A stretch of 64,000 nucleotides of DNA, taken from the NCBI GenBank assembly GCA_027475525.1, contig JAMWFC010000032.1:186001-250000 (forward strand), read 5' to 3'. This document shows positions 44,401 through 53,806 of this stretch, in pieces. The stretch's first letter is position 1, and each line of letters opens with the position of its first letter. Origin of the DNA: Macrolepiota albuminosa (lineage: Eukaryota > Basidiomycota > Agaricomycetes > Agaricales > Agaricaceae). The position numbers and the translations under genes were made by a program. The notes under the pieces were generated by a model. That model made no database searches. It saw only the letters and a program-made list of their open reading frames with translations, and was not told the origin of the DNA.

Positions 44401-45326
44401 CAAGCTCGATTGTGAGCGATCGAGACACCAAGTTTACATCTCACTGGTGGCGAGAACTTCACAAGCTCCTGGGAGCTAAACTGCTCATGTCTACTTCGTT
44501 CCATCCGCAGACGGATGGACAGACAGAGCGCGCGAATAGAAGTATTGCCCAGATATTTCGTACGGTGGTCCGACCGGACCAACGCGACTGGGTGGATAGA
44601 ATACCGCTGACTGAGTTCGCGATCAACGCAAGTGTGTCTGAGACCACGAAATATGCGCCGTTCGAGCTCAACGGAGGGTACATGCCATCCATGCTGCGCG
44701 AACTAAAAGCGGACGGAGTCGTGCACAAAGGGGTGAAGGACTTTGCACAGCAAGCATTGGCGAATTTAGCCAATGCACACGACGCTATCATTGCCGCACG
44801 TGTCATACAGGCACGACATGCGAATAATAGGCGGAGTGAGGAACCAGAACTAACGCCTGGGACGTTAGTGTACTTGTCGACGGAAAACTTGCATCTTCCG
44901 AAAGGAAGAGCGAGAAAGCTGTGTCCAAAGTTTATTGGACCATATAGAGTCTTGGTCGCCGAACCAAGCACGTCGAACTATGTTCTGGAGCTGCCTGCAG
45001 CGCTACAAGCACGTCGGATTGTGCCTAAGTTTCACGTATCGTTACTTAGGCGATATAATGCGAACGATGATGCTATGTTCCCTAATCGGGTGACGCCCGA
45101 GCCATATGATTTCGGTGCCAGTGACGAACAAGAATGGTTCGTCGAGGACATACTGGGCCATCGGTGGCAGGAAGGAGCGCACCTCGAATTCGAGGTGCGA
45201 TGGAGTGCAGGTGATACGACATGGGAGTCGTACCACACATGTGCCAAGTTGGCAGCGCTGGATCGGTACTTAGAGCTGCAGGGTGTGAAGCGCCCAAATC
45301 AGCTTGCTAAGCGCTCACGTGCTTAG
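41463..45326 (+). CDS. Gypsy-B Pol: reverse transcriptase, RNase H, integrase
   Basis: The frame is open from 41391; the first ATG is at 41463. Domains in order (numbered from 41451): reverse transcriptase (about 240-460; LLCIPKKDGTLRTALDARQ, catalytic YLDD at about 410), RNase H (LICDASKTGVGAMYG, HELETLAILEALLKWE, TDHKALEFF), integrase zinc finger (HEVVGHFGTNKTLEYLRQW to CQTCEACQ), integrase core with D, D and E (MDFVGPF, VSDRDTKF, PQTDGQTERANRS), a GPY/F-like module (PKFIGPYRVLVAEPS) and a chromodomain-like tail (EWFVEDILGHRWQEGAHLEF, VRWSAGDTTWE). All catalytic residues are intact. Expression relative to gag is unclear: two in-frame TGA codons 42 nt apart argue against simple readthrough, leaving splicing, reinitiation or bypass. 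Confidence 0.95.
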   Translation: MDAPAVLMLESEAVEYERTLKRGESPEVKEMKCEKQSKPEDKWPQHAASTECQPTSSRVKVEDLITDDDDRGLMEDEASSTHTNRSIWDRPVPHPTFEWAFDPRMPAEWNELVASMYAWNGPRWTAKEESYRQASDDEISPPSEVFFDGLSVTSRRSKKEVLVRLHTPDDSELRITALREKYGRPAVQAKLSGRPRKDVDRKGKGKTSGFTKEDIPDLRLQWQQEFGDILNGTKEELPPWREVNHEINLIDENKVYKYHLPRCPMALQQQLRDKTNRYLRAHWWEAQPASQAAPLLCIPKKDGTLRTALDARQRNDNTVKDVTPLPDQEVIREDVARAKFRSKIDLTDAYEQVRIRLSDIPKTVFSSITGTYVSNIMQIGDCNAPATFQRLMTSIFRDVIGRFVHIYLDDIFIYSDSIEEHEEHLRVIFERLRSNLLYLKWKKCELYAETVDCLGHKIDSQGIHPDQDKIDRIREWRVPRNYNDVQRFVGLVNYIGNCLPDITAYTGPLMSITQNGAPFVWRPIHQRCFEMIKRICSKTPVIRPIDPRRDEPIWLICDASKTGVGAMYGQGSSWQNCRPAGFMSRKFTSAQQNYAVHELETLAILEALLKWEDKLMGYKIHIITDHKALEFFKTQATLSPRQRRWIDYMSRYNFDITYVKGELNKVADCLSRYFESDRAGEHHDTHEYVDADIRIDPQGDDLPYHRYKEVKEHVVELRAMQATELRRSRRLQERQEGRDIEAEQLEQAQQKEATQPHQSETGSSRGPYSHDMTLADALSPTGEYRNPPVPQTDEYLQKVMRGYRRDAFYTEIRQNADAHPRFSVDENGLVRITNVRGHDVVCLPRDRALLTKVVTQAHEVVGHFGTNKTLEYLRQWYWWPQMQKEVMQFCQTCEACQRSKTSNRKPAGKLHSLPIPTKPWDSIGMDFVGPFPESKGYNYLWVVICRMTSMVHLIPVHTTITASALSWIYLKEIVRLHGLPSSIVSDRDTKFTSHWWRELHKLLGAKLLMSTSFHPQTDGQTERANRSIAQIFRTVVRPDQRDWVDRIPLTEFAINASVSETTKYAPFELNGGYMPSMLRELKADGVVHKGVKDFAQQALANLANAHDAIIAARVIQARHANNRRSEEPELTPGTLVYLSTENLHLPKGRARKLCPKFIGPYRVLVAEPSTSNYVLELPAALQARRIVPKFHVSLLRRYNANDDAMFPNRVTPEPYDFGASDEQEWFVEDILGHRWQEGAHLEFEVRWSAGDTTWESYHTCAKLAALDRYLELQGVKRPNQLAKRSRA

Positions 45327-45381
45327 ATTGATGGCAGTGATAAGATGCCGGATCAATCGGATCTCGGATCAACTGAGTATC

Positions 45382-45398
45382 TGATCCGGACCGGATCA
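45382..45398. promoter_or_regulatory. 17-nt perfect palindrome between pol and ORF3 (Gypsy-B)
   Basis: Arms TGATCCGG and CCGGATCA flank one central base, within a zone rich in further GGATC motifs (45350-45420). Gypsy-A has a palindrome of the same length in the same place but with other inner bases (13239-13255). Could be an internal promoter or binding site for ORF3, or an RNA hairpin. Confidence 0.5.
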
Positions 45399-45551
45399 CA
45401 GTTGTTCCGGATGGATAAGATAGAGATTGATCTATCTGATGAGATAGCGCGGATCTTGATGCGGAGTTGGCGTCGGATCAGGTTATGTAACCTGATGATG
45501 GGGGATTTAGTGTGTTTTTTCCCACCGACACGTCGACATTTTTTTATTACC

Positions 45552-48407
45552 ATGTCGTACCCTTACCAGCGTACGACCAGTGAGCAACAACCTCAGAACC
45601 CACAGGGTTCTGGAGGGGGGGGGGATCGCCCCCAGCAAAACGTTCAGCAGCCTGCAACGACGCCGACTGTGGCGTCGTACCCAGTGGTGTCCCAGTTTGG
45701 GCAGAACCCAGCCCAATTTGGACAACCTCCGCAGTTTTATCCGCCGTTTTTCCAGATGCCGTATTTTCCAGGACCTGCTGGTCCTGGACAGCAGATGGGG
45801 GGACAGGTTATGTGGGGAATGCCAATGCCGATGCAGCAGACGCAGACCCAGAGTGCAAGTACACTCCTTTCGGATGAGAAAGCACTAACTGCGCCACAGG
45901 TAGCACCCATGGACGTGGACGATGACGCGGGGCGTCAACCGCAAGTAAAGGGCGAGGTGGTGCAACCTCGACGACAGCGAGAAAGGACGCCGCCCCCGCG
46001 AGAGACGTATAGAAGAGACCGGAGGCGATCGCCTCCGAGGAGTACCGGGGCACGAGGAGGCGGGCCTCGGGAAATGGTTGGGCGCAGACGGGATGAGCAG
46101 ACAGCGAGGACGCAAAATCGAGGTCAACCCCGACCTCGAACACCGCCTCGACGGGCCCCCCCGTCACCCCGTCGCGCACCATCTCCGCGGCGCTTCTCGT
46201 ATGCGGAGAAGGGAAAAGGAAAAGAGATCGGAACGCCGTCGGAGGTGTTGGACCCTCAGGCAGAGGCAGTCTGGCGACGCCTCATAGCTGCCGGCCAGCG
46301 AGTACCACCGGAGTCCGCGTTTTTGGCGGATCCGGTGGCTCAGGTGGTGATTACGGGCCTGCTCGATGAGATCGTTATGCTGCAACAGCGTAACGACAAT
46401 ACTATCAAGACATTTACGAACGCTATGAAGAAGCGTCCGTCGTCGTCGTTGGAGCAACCTGAGGCAAAACGCCTCAGAGCGCGAGATGCAGGACCTGAAG
46501 TTGAGGTGCGGGAATCGGGAGAGCTCACTCCGACCCCGGCCGAGTTACATGACGAGCTCGTGGAGGTTGACAACAGTTTACGAGGACTGTCCTCGTCAAC
46601 ACATGCTCCCTCCCAGCAGTCAGGGGCGAAGCGGCAGGATGAGGTGGTCCTGTCGGAAGTGGAGTTCGGAGCGGATGTCCCGCGAGGAGCAGACAGAGTT
46701 GTGATGCGGTTCGGAGCAGTGGTGCAGTTTGAGGCACCACTGAGGGCATATGCGTCCGCGGTTCCCATAAAGGACACGAGGACGGACGCCGAGGTCGAAG
46801 GGCGACTCTTAACGTTGGATGCGCTCGGTCTAAATGAACCGAGCGACGGGAGTGATTATGGGGAGTCATCAGATGAGACCCCCTCGGAAGGAGAAACCCC
46901 CGCTAAACGCCGAGTGCGTTTAGACAAGAAACGCAAAAAAGAGGCTCGGAGGAAGCACGAGGCCGCCCGGCAGGCAAAGGTCGATAAAGACCGGGAGGAG
47001 CAGGCCACAGGCCGTATTCCTGATGGCCTCGGGGTGTTTGTCAGCGGGACGTCGGTGGAGCGTTCCAACTGGTTCTACGGCGGGGCACTCGACCGCCATT
47101 TTTATTACTCCCGGCTCACCAATACGGTATTTGTGAGCGATGAAGCTTTGGCCGCGAAGACGCACGAGGAAGAAAGGGGAGAGAGGTATTACCATACCTC
47201 GAAGGAGTTGAGTCGAGTGGTACCGCGGGGATTCCCGATGAATCCCCAGCAGTTGCGAAAGCTGTATGAGCTTTCGCAGAACAAGTTTATGTCAGTGTCT
47301 TTGCGCACTGAGGCCTATTATCTGTTGCGCGAGTTTCAGCGCATCAGTATCAACTATTATACATCGGTGAGGGATAGGACGATGACTCTGGTGTGTACAC
47401 CAGAGTACGAGCACATTTCGCCCCCTCTGGATCTATCCTCCCGCCACATGAACATCGCGGTCATGCCGACCCCAGACGGGTATCTGCGATGGAAGGACCG
47501 AGCCGGGAGACCGTTTTTTACGCTTTCCGGGTTTGATTCCGAAGGTGTACGTTTCACCTTCGATTTGGAAAAGCTGGCGCAGAACGTACTTTACTTCTGT
47601 CGACCAGGAATGATGAATTCCGTGTACGGCATTGCAGTGGATCGAGCGTATCGTATCCACTGGCGTACTCTTTTGGGCCACGCCCTCACTCGTGGACTTT
47701 CTCCCTCGGGAAGAGCGCGAGGACGCTTTGCAAGGCTGTTAGCCTTGATTCTCGCGCGTCCTGGGCTGTATCGTGAGGCGGTCGCGGATTACGATGCCGC
47801 CAACCCCAGCAACCCATTCTCACCCATGAGCTGGACTGACGTCCAGTTCCGACCCCCGTACTTCGACGCGGCTAATGCCGTCAACATCACCGATGCTGAC
47901 GTGCTACGGGCTATGATAGCCAACCGCGTACCTATCGAGTGGGTGGACCACGCCTATACCTTCGGCGTGGTCTACCTCGAAAACCAATTCCTTGCGGCCA
48001 CAGCCTCCATTGACCAGTTCCGTGAGGTCGACGATGAACGTCATCGTCGACTGGACCTCTATGGAGAGCCCGCAGCCATACCACGGTGGGACGATTGGCG
48101 ACTGCCCACGGACGATGATATGATTCGTCTCCACGCACTGCTCGCCCGCGAATCCGATCAAGGTCATGATTACCTTGAAAGTGGACTTTATTATCCGGTG
48201 GGGATGAACCCCAACCGTCGAGACTTATGGCAACGCCGCTCTCGACACGGGCCCTATCCCCCCTCCCCGTCACACCCTACCACGTCAGTTCAGGCTCCTA
48301 CAGCCTCAACATCGTCGGGTCCTGTCGCCTCATCATCCTCGGTTAGCGTCGACGCAGAGATGAGGATTGATACGGCTCGCGAGTTGTCGCGTCCGCCGTC
48401 TGCGTGA
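45552..48407 (+). CDS. Gypsy-B third ORF (ORF3), conserved protein of unknown function
   Basis: About 951 residues from ATG 45552 (MSYPYQRTTSEQQ). The frame is open further upstream to 45345, but I chose 45552 because it follows a T-rich stretch as in Gypsy-A ORF3, where the upstream extension is absent. Order: Gln/Pro/Met-rich low-complexity N terminus, Arg-rich basic region (REMVGRRRDEQTARTQNRGQ), conserved block 1 (VPPESAFLADPVAQVVITGL), a basic segment RLDKKRKKEARRKHEA, conserved block 2 (FYYSRLTNTVFVSDEA) and a large conserved block 3 (YRIHWRTLLGHALTRGL, LARPGLYREAVADYDAA, PIEWVDHAYTFGVVYLEN), then a Ser/Thr/Pro tail. No signal peptide, membrane helix, glycoprotein feature or known enzyme motif is seen, so it is not env-like. 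The intact frame in a recent copy suggests selection. A 77-bp duplication starts just before its stop. Confidence 0.85.
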   Translation: MSYPYQRTTSEQQPQNPQGSGGGGDRPQQNVQQPATTPTVASYPVVSQFGQNPAQFGQPPQFYPPFFQMPYFPGPAGPGQQMGGQVMWGMPMPMQQTQTQSASTLLSDEKALTAPQVAPMDVDDDAGRQPQVKGEVVQPRRQRERTPPPRETYRRDRRRSPPRSTGARGGGPREMVGRRRDEQTARTQNRGQPRPRTPPRRAPPSPRRAPSPRRFSYAEKGKGKEIGTPSEVLDPQAEAVWRRLIAAGQRVPPESAFLADPVAQVVITGLLDEIVMLQQRNDNTIKTFTNAMKKRPSSSLEQPEAKRLRARDAGPEVEVRESGELTPTPAELHDELVEVDNSLRGLSSSTHAPSQQSGAKRQDEVVLSEVEFGADVPRGADRVVMRFGAVVQFEAPLRAYASAVPIKDTRTDAEVEGRLLTLDALGLNEPSDGSDYGESSDETPSEGETPAKRRVRLDKKRKKEARRKHEAARQAKVDKDREEQATGRIPDGLGVFVSGTSVERSNWFYGGALDRHFYYSRLTNTVFVSDEALAAKTHEEERGERYYHTSKELSRVVPRGFPMNPQQLRKLYELSQNKFMSVSLRTEAYYLLREFQRISINYYTSVRDRTMTLVCTPEYEHISPPLDLSSRHMNIAVMPTPDGYLRWKDRAGRPFFTLSGFDSEGVRFTFDLEKLAQNVLYFCRPGMMNSVYGIAVDRAYRIHWRTLLGHALTRGLSPSGRARGRFARLLALILARPGLYREAVADYDAANPSNPFSPMSWTDVQFRPPYFDAANAVNITDADVLRAMIANRVPIEWVDHAYTFGVVYLENQFLAATASIDQFREVDDERHRRLDLYGEPAAIPRWDDWRLPTDDDMIRLHALLARESDQGHDYLESGLYYPVGMNPNRRDLWQRRSRHGPYPPSPSHPTTSVQAPTASTSSGPVASSSSVSVDAEMRIDTARELSRPPSA

Positions 48408-48555
48408 ATTTCGTAGGCGGCTCATCTCCTTTTCAATTCATACTGTCGGTTAACGTCGGCGTTGTATTTTTTGACAGAGCGTGAATTTCGTAGGCGGCTC
48501 ATCTCCTTTTCAATTCATACTGTCGGTTAACGTCGGCGTTGTATTTTTTGACAGA
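48402..48555. repeat. 77-bp tandem duplication (probable assembly overlap)
   Basis: Copies start at 48402 and 48479, overlapping the ORF3 stop of Gypsy-B. Confidence 0.85.
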
Positions 48556-48665
48556 AGACTTGGACATTTTTGAGCCGTGGAGGACCAGCATTCCTCCACA
48601 TTGACTTAATTAGTGACCCGGACAAACAAGTGTCCCTCCTTACATCGAGACTGGTTACCAGTCTC

Positions 48666-48674
48666 AAAGGGGGG
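48666..48674 (+). other. Polypurine tract of Gypsy-B
   Basis: AAAGGGGGG two bases before the 3' LTR; the expected plus-strand primer site. Confidence 0.85.
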
Positions 48675-48676
48675 CA

Positions 48677-48867
48677 TGTAACATATTATACTTAGTTAAA
48701 TAATTAATATACACTTATAGTAATTAATTATTATTACTCTACATACATCCTGGCTGCCTTATGTAAGGCAGCCAATTTTACTGTCATACTCGTAGTACTA
48801 GAATCGAAGATCGATCTGGTTCTGTTGGTGTGACCGTAAGGCTATCCTTATACTTGACTTTGTTTCA
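48677..48867 (+). repeat. Gypsy-B 3' LTR (191 bp)
   Basis: Identical base for base to the 5' LTR as far as I can compare by eye. Confidence 0.97.
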
Positions 48868-48872
48868 GCTGA
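48868..48872. repeat. Gypsy-B target site duplication, right
   Basis: Second copy of GCTGA. Confidence 0.95.
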
Positions 48873-49835
48873 TCTTTTGGAATATCTTCTATTGACACAT
48901 TATTCTCTGATTCCTGTTGCTCTTCCTCTTTTATGATTTGATCAAGGCTGGCATCCTGGAGTCTGCTCAGAAACTCTAAAGTCATGGACAGATGTACTGC
49001 CAGATGTTCTGGGTTGCTATCTGCTGATAAAAGTTCAACATTCAGTTGATATTCAAGTCATAGAAACTCTTGCTCCTGAATATCCTTTTTCTGCTTGTGG
49101 TCCTTAAGAGCCCTGACTCTGACCTTCTCTTGATGACAGTTTGCATGCAATGAATTGTGTTGGATATAGAAATACCCTCCAGTATCCAACATATTCATTG
49201 GTTGGAAATACTTACCATTCTAATACTTCAGGTAGGTGAAACAAGTTGGAGTGGTGCATGTAGCAGAAACATCCACAACAGAATAATCTTGACCCAACAC
49301 AGTCATGGCATTGCTATCATGCCAAGTAATAGTTAGGACAAGCAAGGCAATCAGTAATGTCATTTATTGATTCATGATTAAGCAATCTATTAAGCAACTG
49401 TGGAATATAGTTAATGAAGTCGTTAAGATAATCTGCCTGTGTCTATGTATGAACTTGAATAATTTGCTCTCAATAGTAGCATACATTCAAATCACTTTTA
49501 CATGCCTTATAGCTACAGGCATTGTATCATCTACATCATCTACCATTGGATTATTGTCCAAGTATGCAAAGTTATTATCATCTGGAAATGCTGCAGATAG
49601 TGCACCAGTTACAATGGAAACAGAACCCAGTAGTAGCTATTGTGTTATAAGGACTGGCAACACTCATGTGTTCTGAGTAAGTCGTGTCTTTTTTTGTCAG
49701 CAAATGAGATGAAGTCTCTTTGCCTGATGACTGTTGTTTTTGGTTGCTTGTGTATCTTCAGAGAATTCAGGTTCATGATCAAATATTTATGGCTAGGAGC
49801 TAGCCATTGTACTAGTGATCTAATGAGACTGCTCA
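48873..49835 (-). pseudogene. K2 KDZ transposase, N-terminal part
   Basis: Continuation of the K2 transposase on the far side of Gypsy-B. It matches the K1 exons with the cysteine cluster and the first exon. Cys and Arg codons are altered by transitions and many stops are present. Confidence 0.8.
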
Positions 49836-50007
49836 TCAATATTGGCAATATGCCCTAATTTGAATGGGCCAGATACTAGCAGACAACAGACTCTATCCAT
49901 TGATGACAAACAGAATCTATCTGTCATTAATGGACATTGAATGAAAATGTATATTTTATCATGTGATCTTTTAGTTGAGAACTGTGTGGTTGGAGAAAAT
50001 TATATTG

Positions 50008-51414
50008 TCTACAAACATATTTGCCCTCCTGCAACTGCCTGAACTAATATTTTTACCAAAGAAAAAATAAGTAAAACTGATATTTACAGCAGAAGAAAAA
50101 TCTATCTTTGAACTATACAAGGAACTCTACCACTCCTCAACTACTCCCAAAGCTTGGACTGCTACCTTGAAGGATAAATTTCTAACAGATATTTTCAACT
50201 ACTGGGCCACTAAGGAGACAGAGCCAAAAACAGAGGAAGAGTGAGCAGAGAGAATCAAAGTAGGTACAGCAATTCATTGCAAAGAACTAGACATTATTTG
50301 CTTGAATAGAAGGTTGTCCAGTATATCAAGAATTGCTGGCACCCTTATTACCAGCATAAAGATCCAAAGATGCTCCTGAAAACTTCACTGCGAGATGTTG
50401 TCTGGCAGACAATGGCAAAAGAGATAAACAAGGAGATCCAGAACTTGTTGAGAGGTAAGGATCACAACACCTTGGGATTAGATGCATTTGCACAATATAA
50501 TGTGGCTGTTAAAAATGTTATGCATTAACTCATACTGCAGGAGGAAAGTTATTTATGAAAAATGGCGGCAAAATAGAGCAAAAAAGAAAATCTATCAGAA
50601 ATTCAGTGCAAGTTGGTACTTCATCTGTCTTCCATCTATCCTCCATCCATCCTCTATTCATTGTACATCTATTTGCTTAATTCCACTTTCTAATAATTAT
50701 TTTTCCAGGAAGGCCCAAAAGCATGGTTTGAAGCATGTAGACAATGCAGATGTGCTTTGATTTAGAGAGATGGGCATGTTGAGTTGGACTGTTGTTGGTT
50801 GGTATGCAGATGAAGGCATGACTATTAGAATCTATGTGGTGCCATCATTCTTTAAACAATTTTGACATTAATTATAATCATGACAATATGTCATACTTGA
50901 TCCATGCTAACCAACCTACTTTCCAAGACTCCTTTCCTGACCTTGTTAGTGACATCAATAAGAAGATGATAGATTACATGTCTGCTCTTCATCATAGAGA
51001 CATGCCATCCAACATACAATTACCTCATAATTTGACTCCTCCTATCCTTACATGCCTTGACCTTATCCTTGATCTGAATAGGAATGGATTCCCAATATTA
51101 CCAGCAGATCTAGAACCAAATATATTTCAAACTTGGGCAGAATTGGAAATGCTTGTCTGGGACTATCTAAATATTCATTACAGTAAATCTCCATCTTTGC
51201 TCATCATTTGATTACTCCATCAGAAATTGTGTCTGGTTACTGGTATAAATCTGCTCCTTATAAGGCAGTGGGGACCAATGATCAGCAATTCATACATTCA
51301 AGGTATCTTCCAAAGAGTCTGATATTTTAAGATCTCTATAATCTTAGTTGGCCTGAGCTATTGCATCTGCTGAACTTTTAGAGAGACCGTCAAGGACAGT
51401 ATAGATTCAGTGAT
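50008..51414 (+). pseudogene. K2 copy of accessory gene 3 (5' two thirds)
   Basis: Matches K1 gene 3 from the start region (CTGCAACTGCCTGAA near 50030) through the LVWDYLN and LHLLNF segments, with numerous stops from transitions. It ends at about 51415, where K2 is internally deleted. It has no 77-bp duplications, so the single-copy state of those segments is ancestral. Confidence 0.75.
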
Positions 51415-51930
51415 AGTAGATGGAAGATTAAAGAACTGGATGAGAACTTTACACCAAGCAAGTTCCGAAAATAGATATCATATGATCCTGTTTAAATTAC
51501 AGACAAAATTTGATTTATTGCTTGACAAACCTTACTTTGTGTATCTTATAGTATAGTAAATAACAATTAGCTAAGCAGATCAAAAATGCAAGAGGTCTTA
51601 ATGTTTATTGCACTAAGCAAGAGTCAAACTCACATAGTACAAGCTACCAGGAATAATAGTTTAGATTATTTCACTAAGCAGGAGTCAAACCCACCTAGTA
51701 CAAGCTACAAGGAATACCAGTTTAGATTATTCCACTACACAACATGTTCTTAATAAACACTACTATAGTATAAATAAATATCATGTTACCCTGTTTAAAT
51801 TACAACCTTACTTTATTTATCATACTATATATTCTACTACACCACAGATGCTTACTAAATACTGCTATAATGTGAATAAATATCAGTCTAATATTCCACG
51901 CATAGTAATTAAAAATTAGCTAAGCAGGTC
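51415..51930 (-). repeat. K2 right subterminal region with decayed tRNA-like units
   Basis: Corresponds to K1 29545-30100. It contains GCAGGAGTCAAACCCACC-type B-box remnants at about 51610 and 51680 and the AGTAAATAACAATTAGCTAA linker. Confidence 0.65.
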
Positions 51931-51949
51931 AAAAATACATATGCAAATT

Positions 51950-52528
51950 CATCCATTCTATCTCTCTTCAGAAATTTTGAGAGTTTTGAACAGATCAAAT
52001 TAATGATGCTAGCAGATATCAGCAGCCTGTTGCTATTATATAATGTGCACTAGTGGGAGTTGTCACGTTGTCTAGATCATCCCAAGCAAGAATATGAAAA
52101 CTTAAGCTGGCACATCTTTTTAAAAAATCCAGGCCTCAATCTTGGTAAAGGCTTGTGCCTATATACAATGCTGCAGTGCTCTGCTGTGACTGGGATCGGA
52201 CCCCAACATTCAGAGAAAGTATCTGGTTCTATAGAAAGCAGATTTAAATACAAGCACAGCTATATAAAATCCCAACATTCCTGATTCATCAAGGATCAAG
52301 ATATCTTGAATATGGCAATCTAATTTTGATACAGAAAATGAATCTGCAACTATTTCTGAATATGAGTTCTCTTGTTAACATTTCTGTTATCATTACATCT
52401 ATTTGTAAACATATTTCTTCAATTAATTGTGTTCATTATCTACGTGCTAGAGCACAATGCAACAGGAATGTCAGCTTGTCACAAGTGAAATGGAGTGGAC
52501 AGTTTGGTATTTCTTCAACCAGGCAAAT
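51950..52528 (+). mobile_element. K3: inverted, deleted KDZ fragment
   Basis: 51950-52055 resembles the K1 left arm near 17395-17480. 52060-52528 is transposase C-terminal sequence in the sense orientation on the plus strand (reverse of K1 21310-21870). The two are joined at GTTGTCACGTTG, so the interior is deleted. It is decayed like K2 and cut at 52528 by the Gypsy-C LTR. Confidence 0.65.
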
Positions 52529-53085
52529 TGTAAGGGTGACCTCTAAAAGCTGTAGCTCAGTCACACAGCTGGCAGAGGGAGATCTAAAGTGTGTATGTAC
52601 TGACAATATCATAATAACTACTCACCTGGCAGTAAGAGATCCAAAGAAAACAAGTCTAGGGATTTTCTATGCCAGGTTGGATGCTTCTGGGGCTTCTGAA
52701 GCATGGAAAACAACTGTATAGTACAACAAAACCTTAAAAACTCAAAAATTGACTAATCAAACAACTATGCAAACAAGGCAGGAAAACTCCAGATTTTGGA
52801 AGTCAGAAAGACAAACTCTGGCTTATATAAGCAGTCTGGAAGCAGTGCTGAAGGGCCTATACTTGTCTGAATGATAGCTAAAGAACCAGAGTACCTGAAA
52901 GACTGAGAATGGTACTAACAGATAGTATTGAGAGAATCAAAACAGCAAAATGAAAGAATAGAAACAGCAAAATGAGAGAATAGAAACAGCAAAATGAGAG
53001 AATAATAGAAGAAATAAGGAAATGAATGAAAGGAGAGTGAAGGAATAAGGAGTAAAAGAAGGAAGAAATGAGAAGTCCCCTGACA
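52529..53085 (-). repeat. Gypsy-C LTR, 3' side
   Basis: On the minus strand it runs from TGTCAGGGGACTTC to CCCTTACA. Contains a repeated AGAATAGAAACAGCAAAATG motif. Confidence 0.85.
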
Positions 53086-53379
53086 TCATCCCTGCTTTAG
53101 AGTGTAGCATCTTGACGTGCTGGATAGAAGTAGTTCTGGATGGCCTGGTGTAAGCAGATTGTTAGTCTGTCTTCACTAGCTTGAGATTGTAAACTAGAAC
53201 ACAATATATTTTGGTGCGAGAAAGAAACTAAACTTTACTTCTACCATCCTACTCCTTTATATGCGCTGTCTCATTCAAAATAAGGTTTCCTTCTACCTCA
53301 ATCTCTCCTCCATTCCTCCGATCAAGACTTTCTCCTATTCCTTTATTTGTGTAGTGGTAAGCGGACTCCACTTACATCT

Positions 53380-53806
53380 GGTCTACTTTGAAAAGAGAAT
53401 AGAGGCCTCTGATTGTCTGGAGAGCATTGAGATGCTGTCAATAGAATTTTCGGACCAAGGCAGGGGCATGGACATTCTCTTGTGGCTCCCAGAAGATGTC
53501 CTTGATTCTATAGCCCTTCTACTTGACCTTGAAATGAAGCTTGTTCCTAAAAAGTCAGCTGTCTAAGATCCGTTCCACTTCATACTCTTCTTAGTTGTCT
53601 ACCAGAACTGGAGGTGGAGGTGGCTGTGGACATTGACCTGAAATTGGATCTTCTGGTGCTGAAGAGAGCTTCATCACATTGAAGACTGGATGGAGTCAAC
53701 TCATTCTACTAAGCAGCTTGAATCAATAGGCTAGTAGGCCTACCTGCCTTACTATAGGAAAGGGTCTTAAATAATGATAAGAGAGCTTCTGAGAAGGTCA
53801 GGTAGT
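53380..53806 (-). pseudogene. Gypsy-C pol C-terminus with chromodomain
   Basis: Minus-strand translation across frames gives LHPVFNVMKLSSAPEDPISG, a Pro run, then a chromodomain-like block (EYEVERILDS, NKLHFKVK*KGY, WEPQENV). Several Trp/Arg codons are now stops. It matches the C-terminal module of typical chromoviruses. Confidence 0.7.

Larger units (their letters stand above)
37774..48867 (+). mobile_element. Gypsy-B: complete Ty3/gypsy chromovirus with a third ORF
   Basis: An 11,094-bp element with two identical 191-bp LTRs, a 5-bp target duplication GCTGA (37769-37773 and 48868-48872), a polypurine tract AAAGGGGGG (48666-48674) and three long open frames: gag-protease (38115-41348), pol (41463-45326) and ORF3 (45552-48407). 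The empty site is visible in K1 at about 23678. LTR identity and open frames suggest a recent, possibly still active copy. No TGG-type primer binding site directly follows the 5' LTR; a hairpin (37971-37987) lies there instead, so priming is unclear. Confidence 0.95.
32067..51930. mobile_element. K2: older KDZ copy, heavily C-to-T decayed and twice interrupted
   Basis: K2 is collinear with K1 from about 18387 onward: 32067-33735, 34449-37773 and 48873 to about 51930. Nearly every difference is C-to-T or G-to-A, mostly at CG sites. A solo LTR (33736-34448) and Gypsy-B (37774-48867) interrupt it. At about 51415 it jumps to sequence matching K1 at about 29545, so about 3 kb with gene 4 and the end of gene 3 are deleted. 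The left terminal repeat is missing beside Gypsy-A. K2 has none of the 77-bp duplications of K1 at the corresponding sites. Confidence 0.85.

Noticed and set aside
45552..48407. Envelope-like glycoprotein
   Set aside because: Position after pol suggested env, but there is no signal peptide, membrane segment, cysteine pattern or glycoprotein character.
53261..53566. 101-codon plus-strand frame with a hydrophobic start
   Set aside because: It is the antisense of the Gypsy-C chromodomain region.
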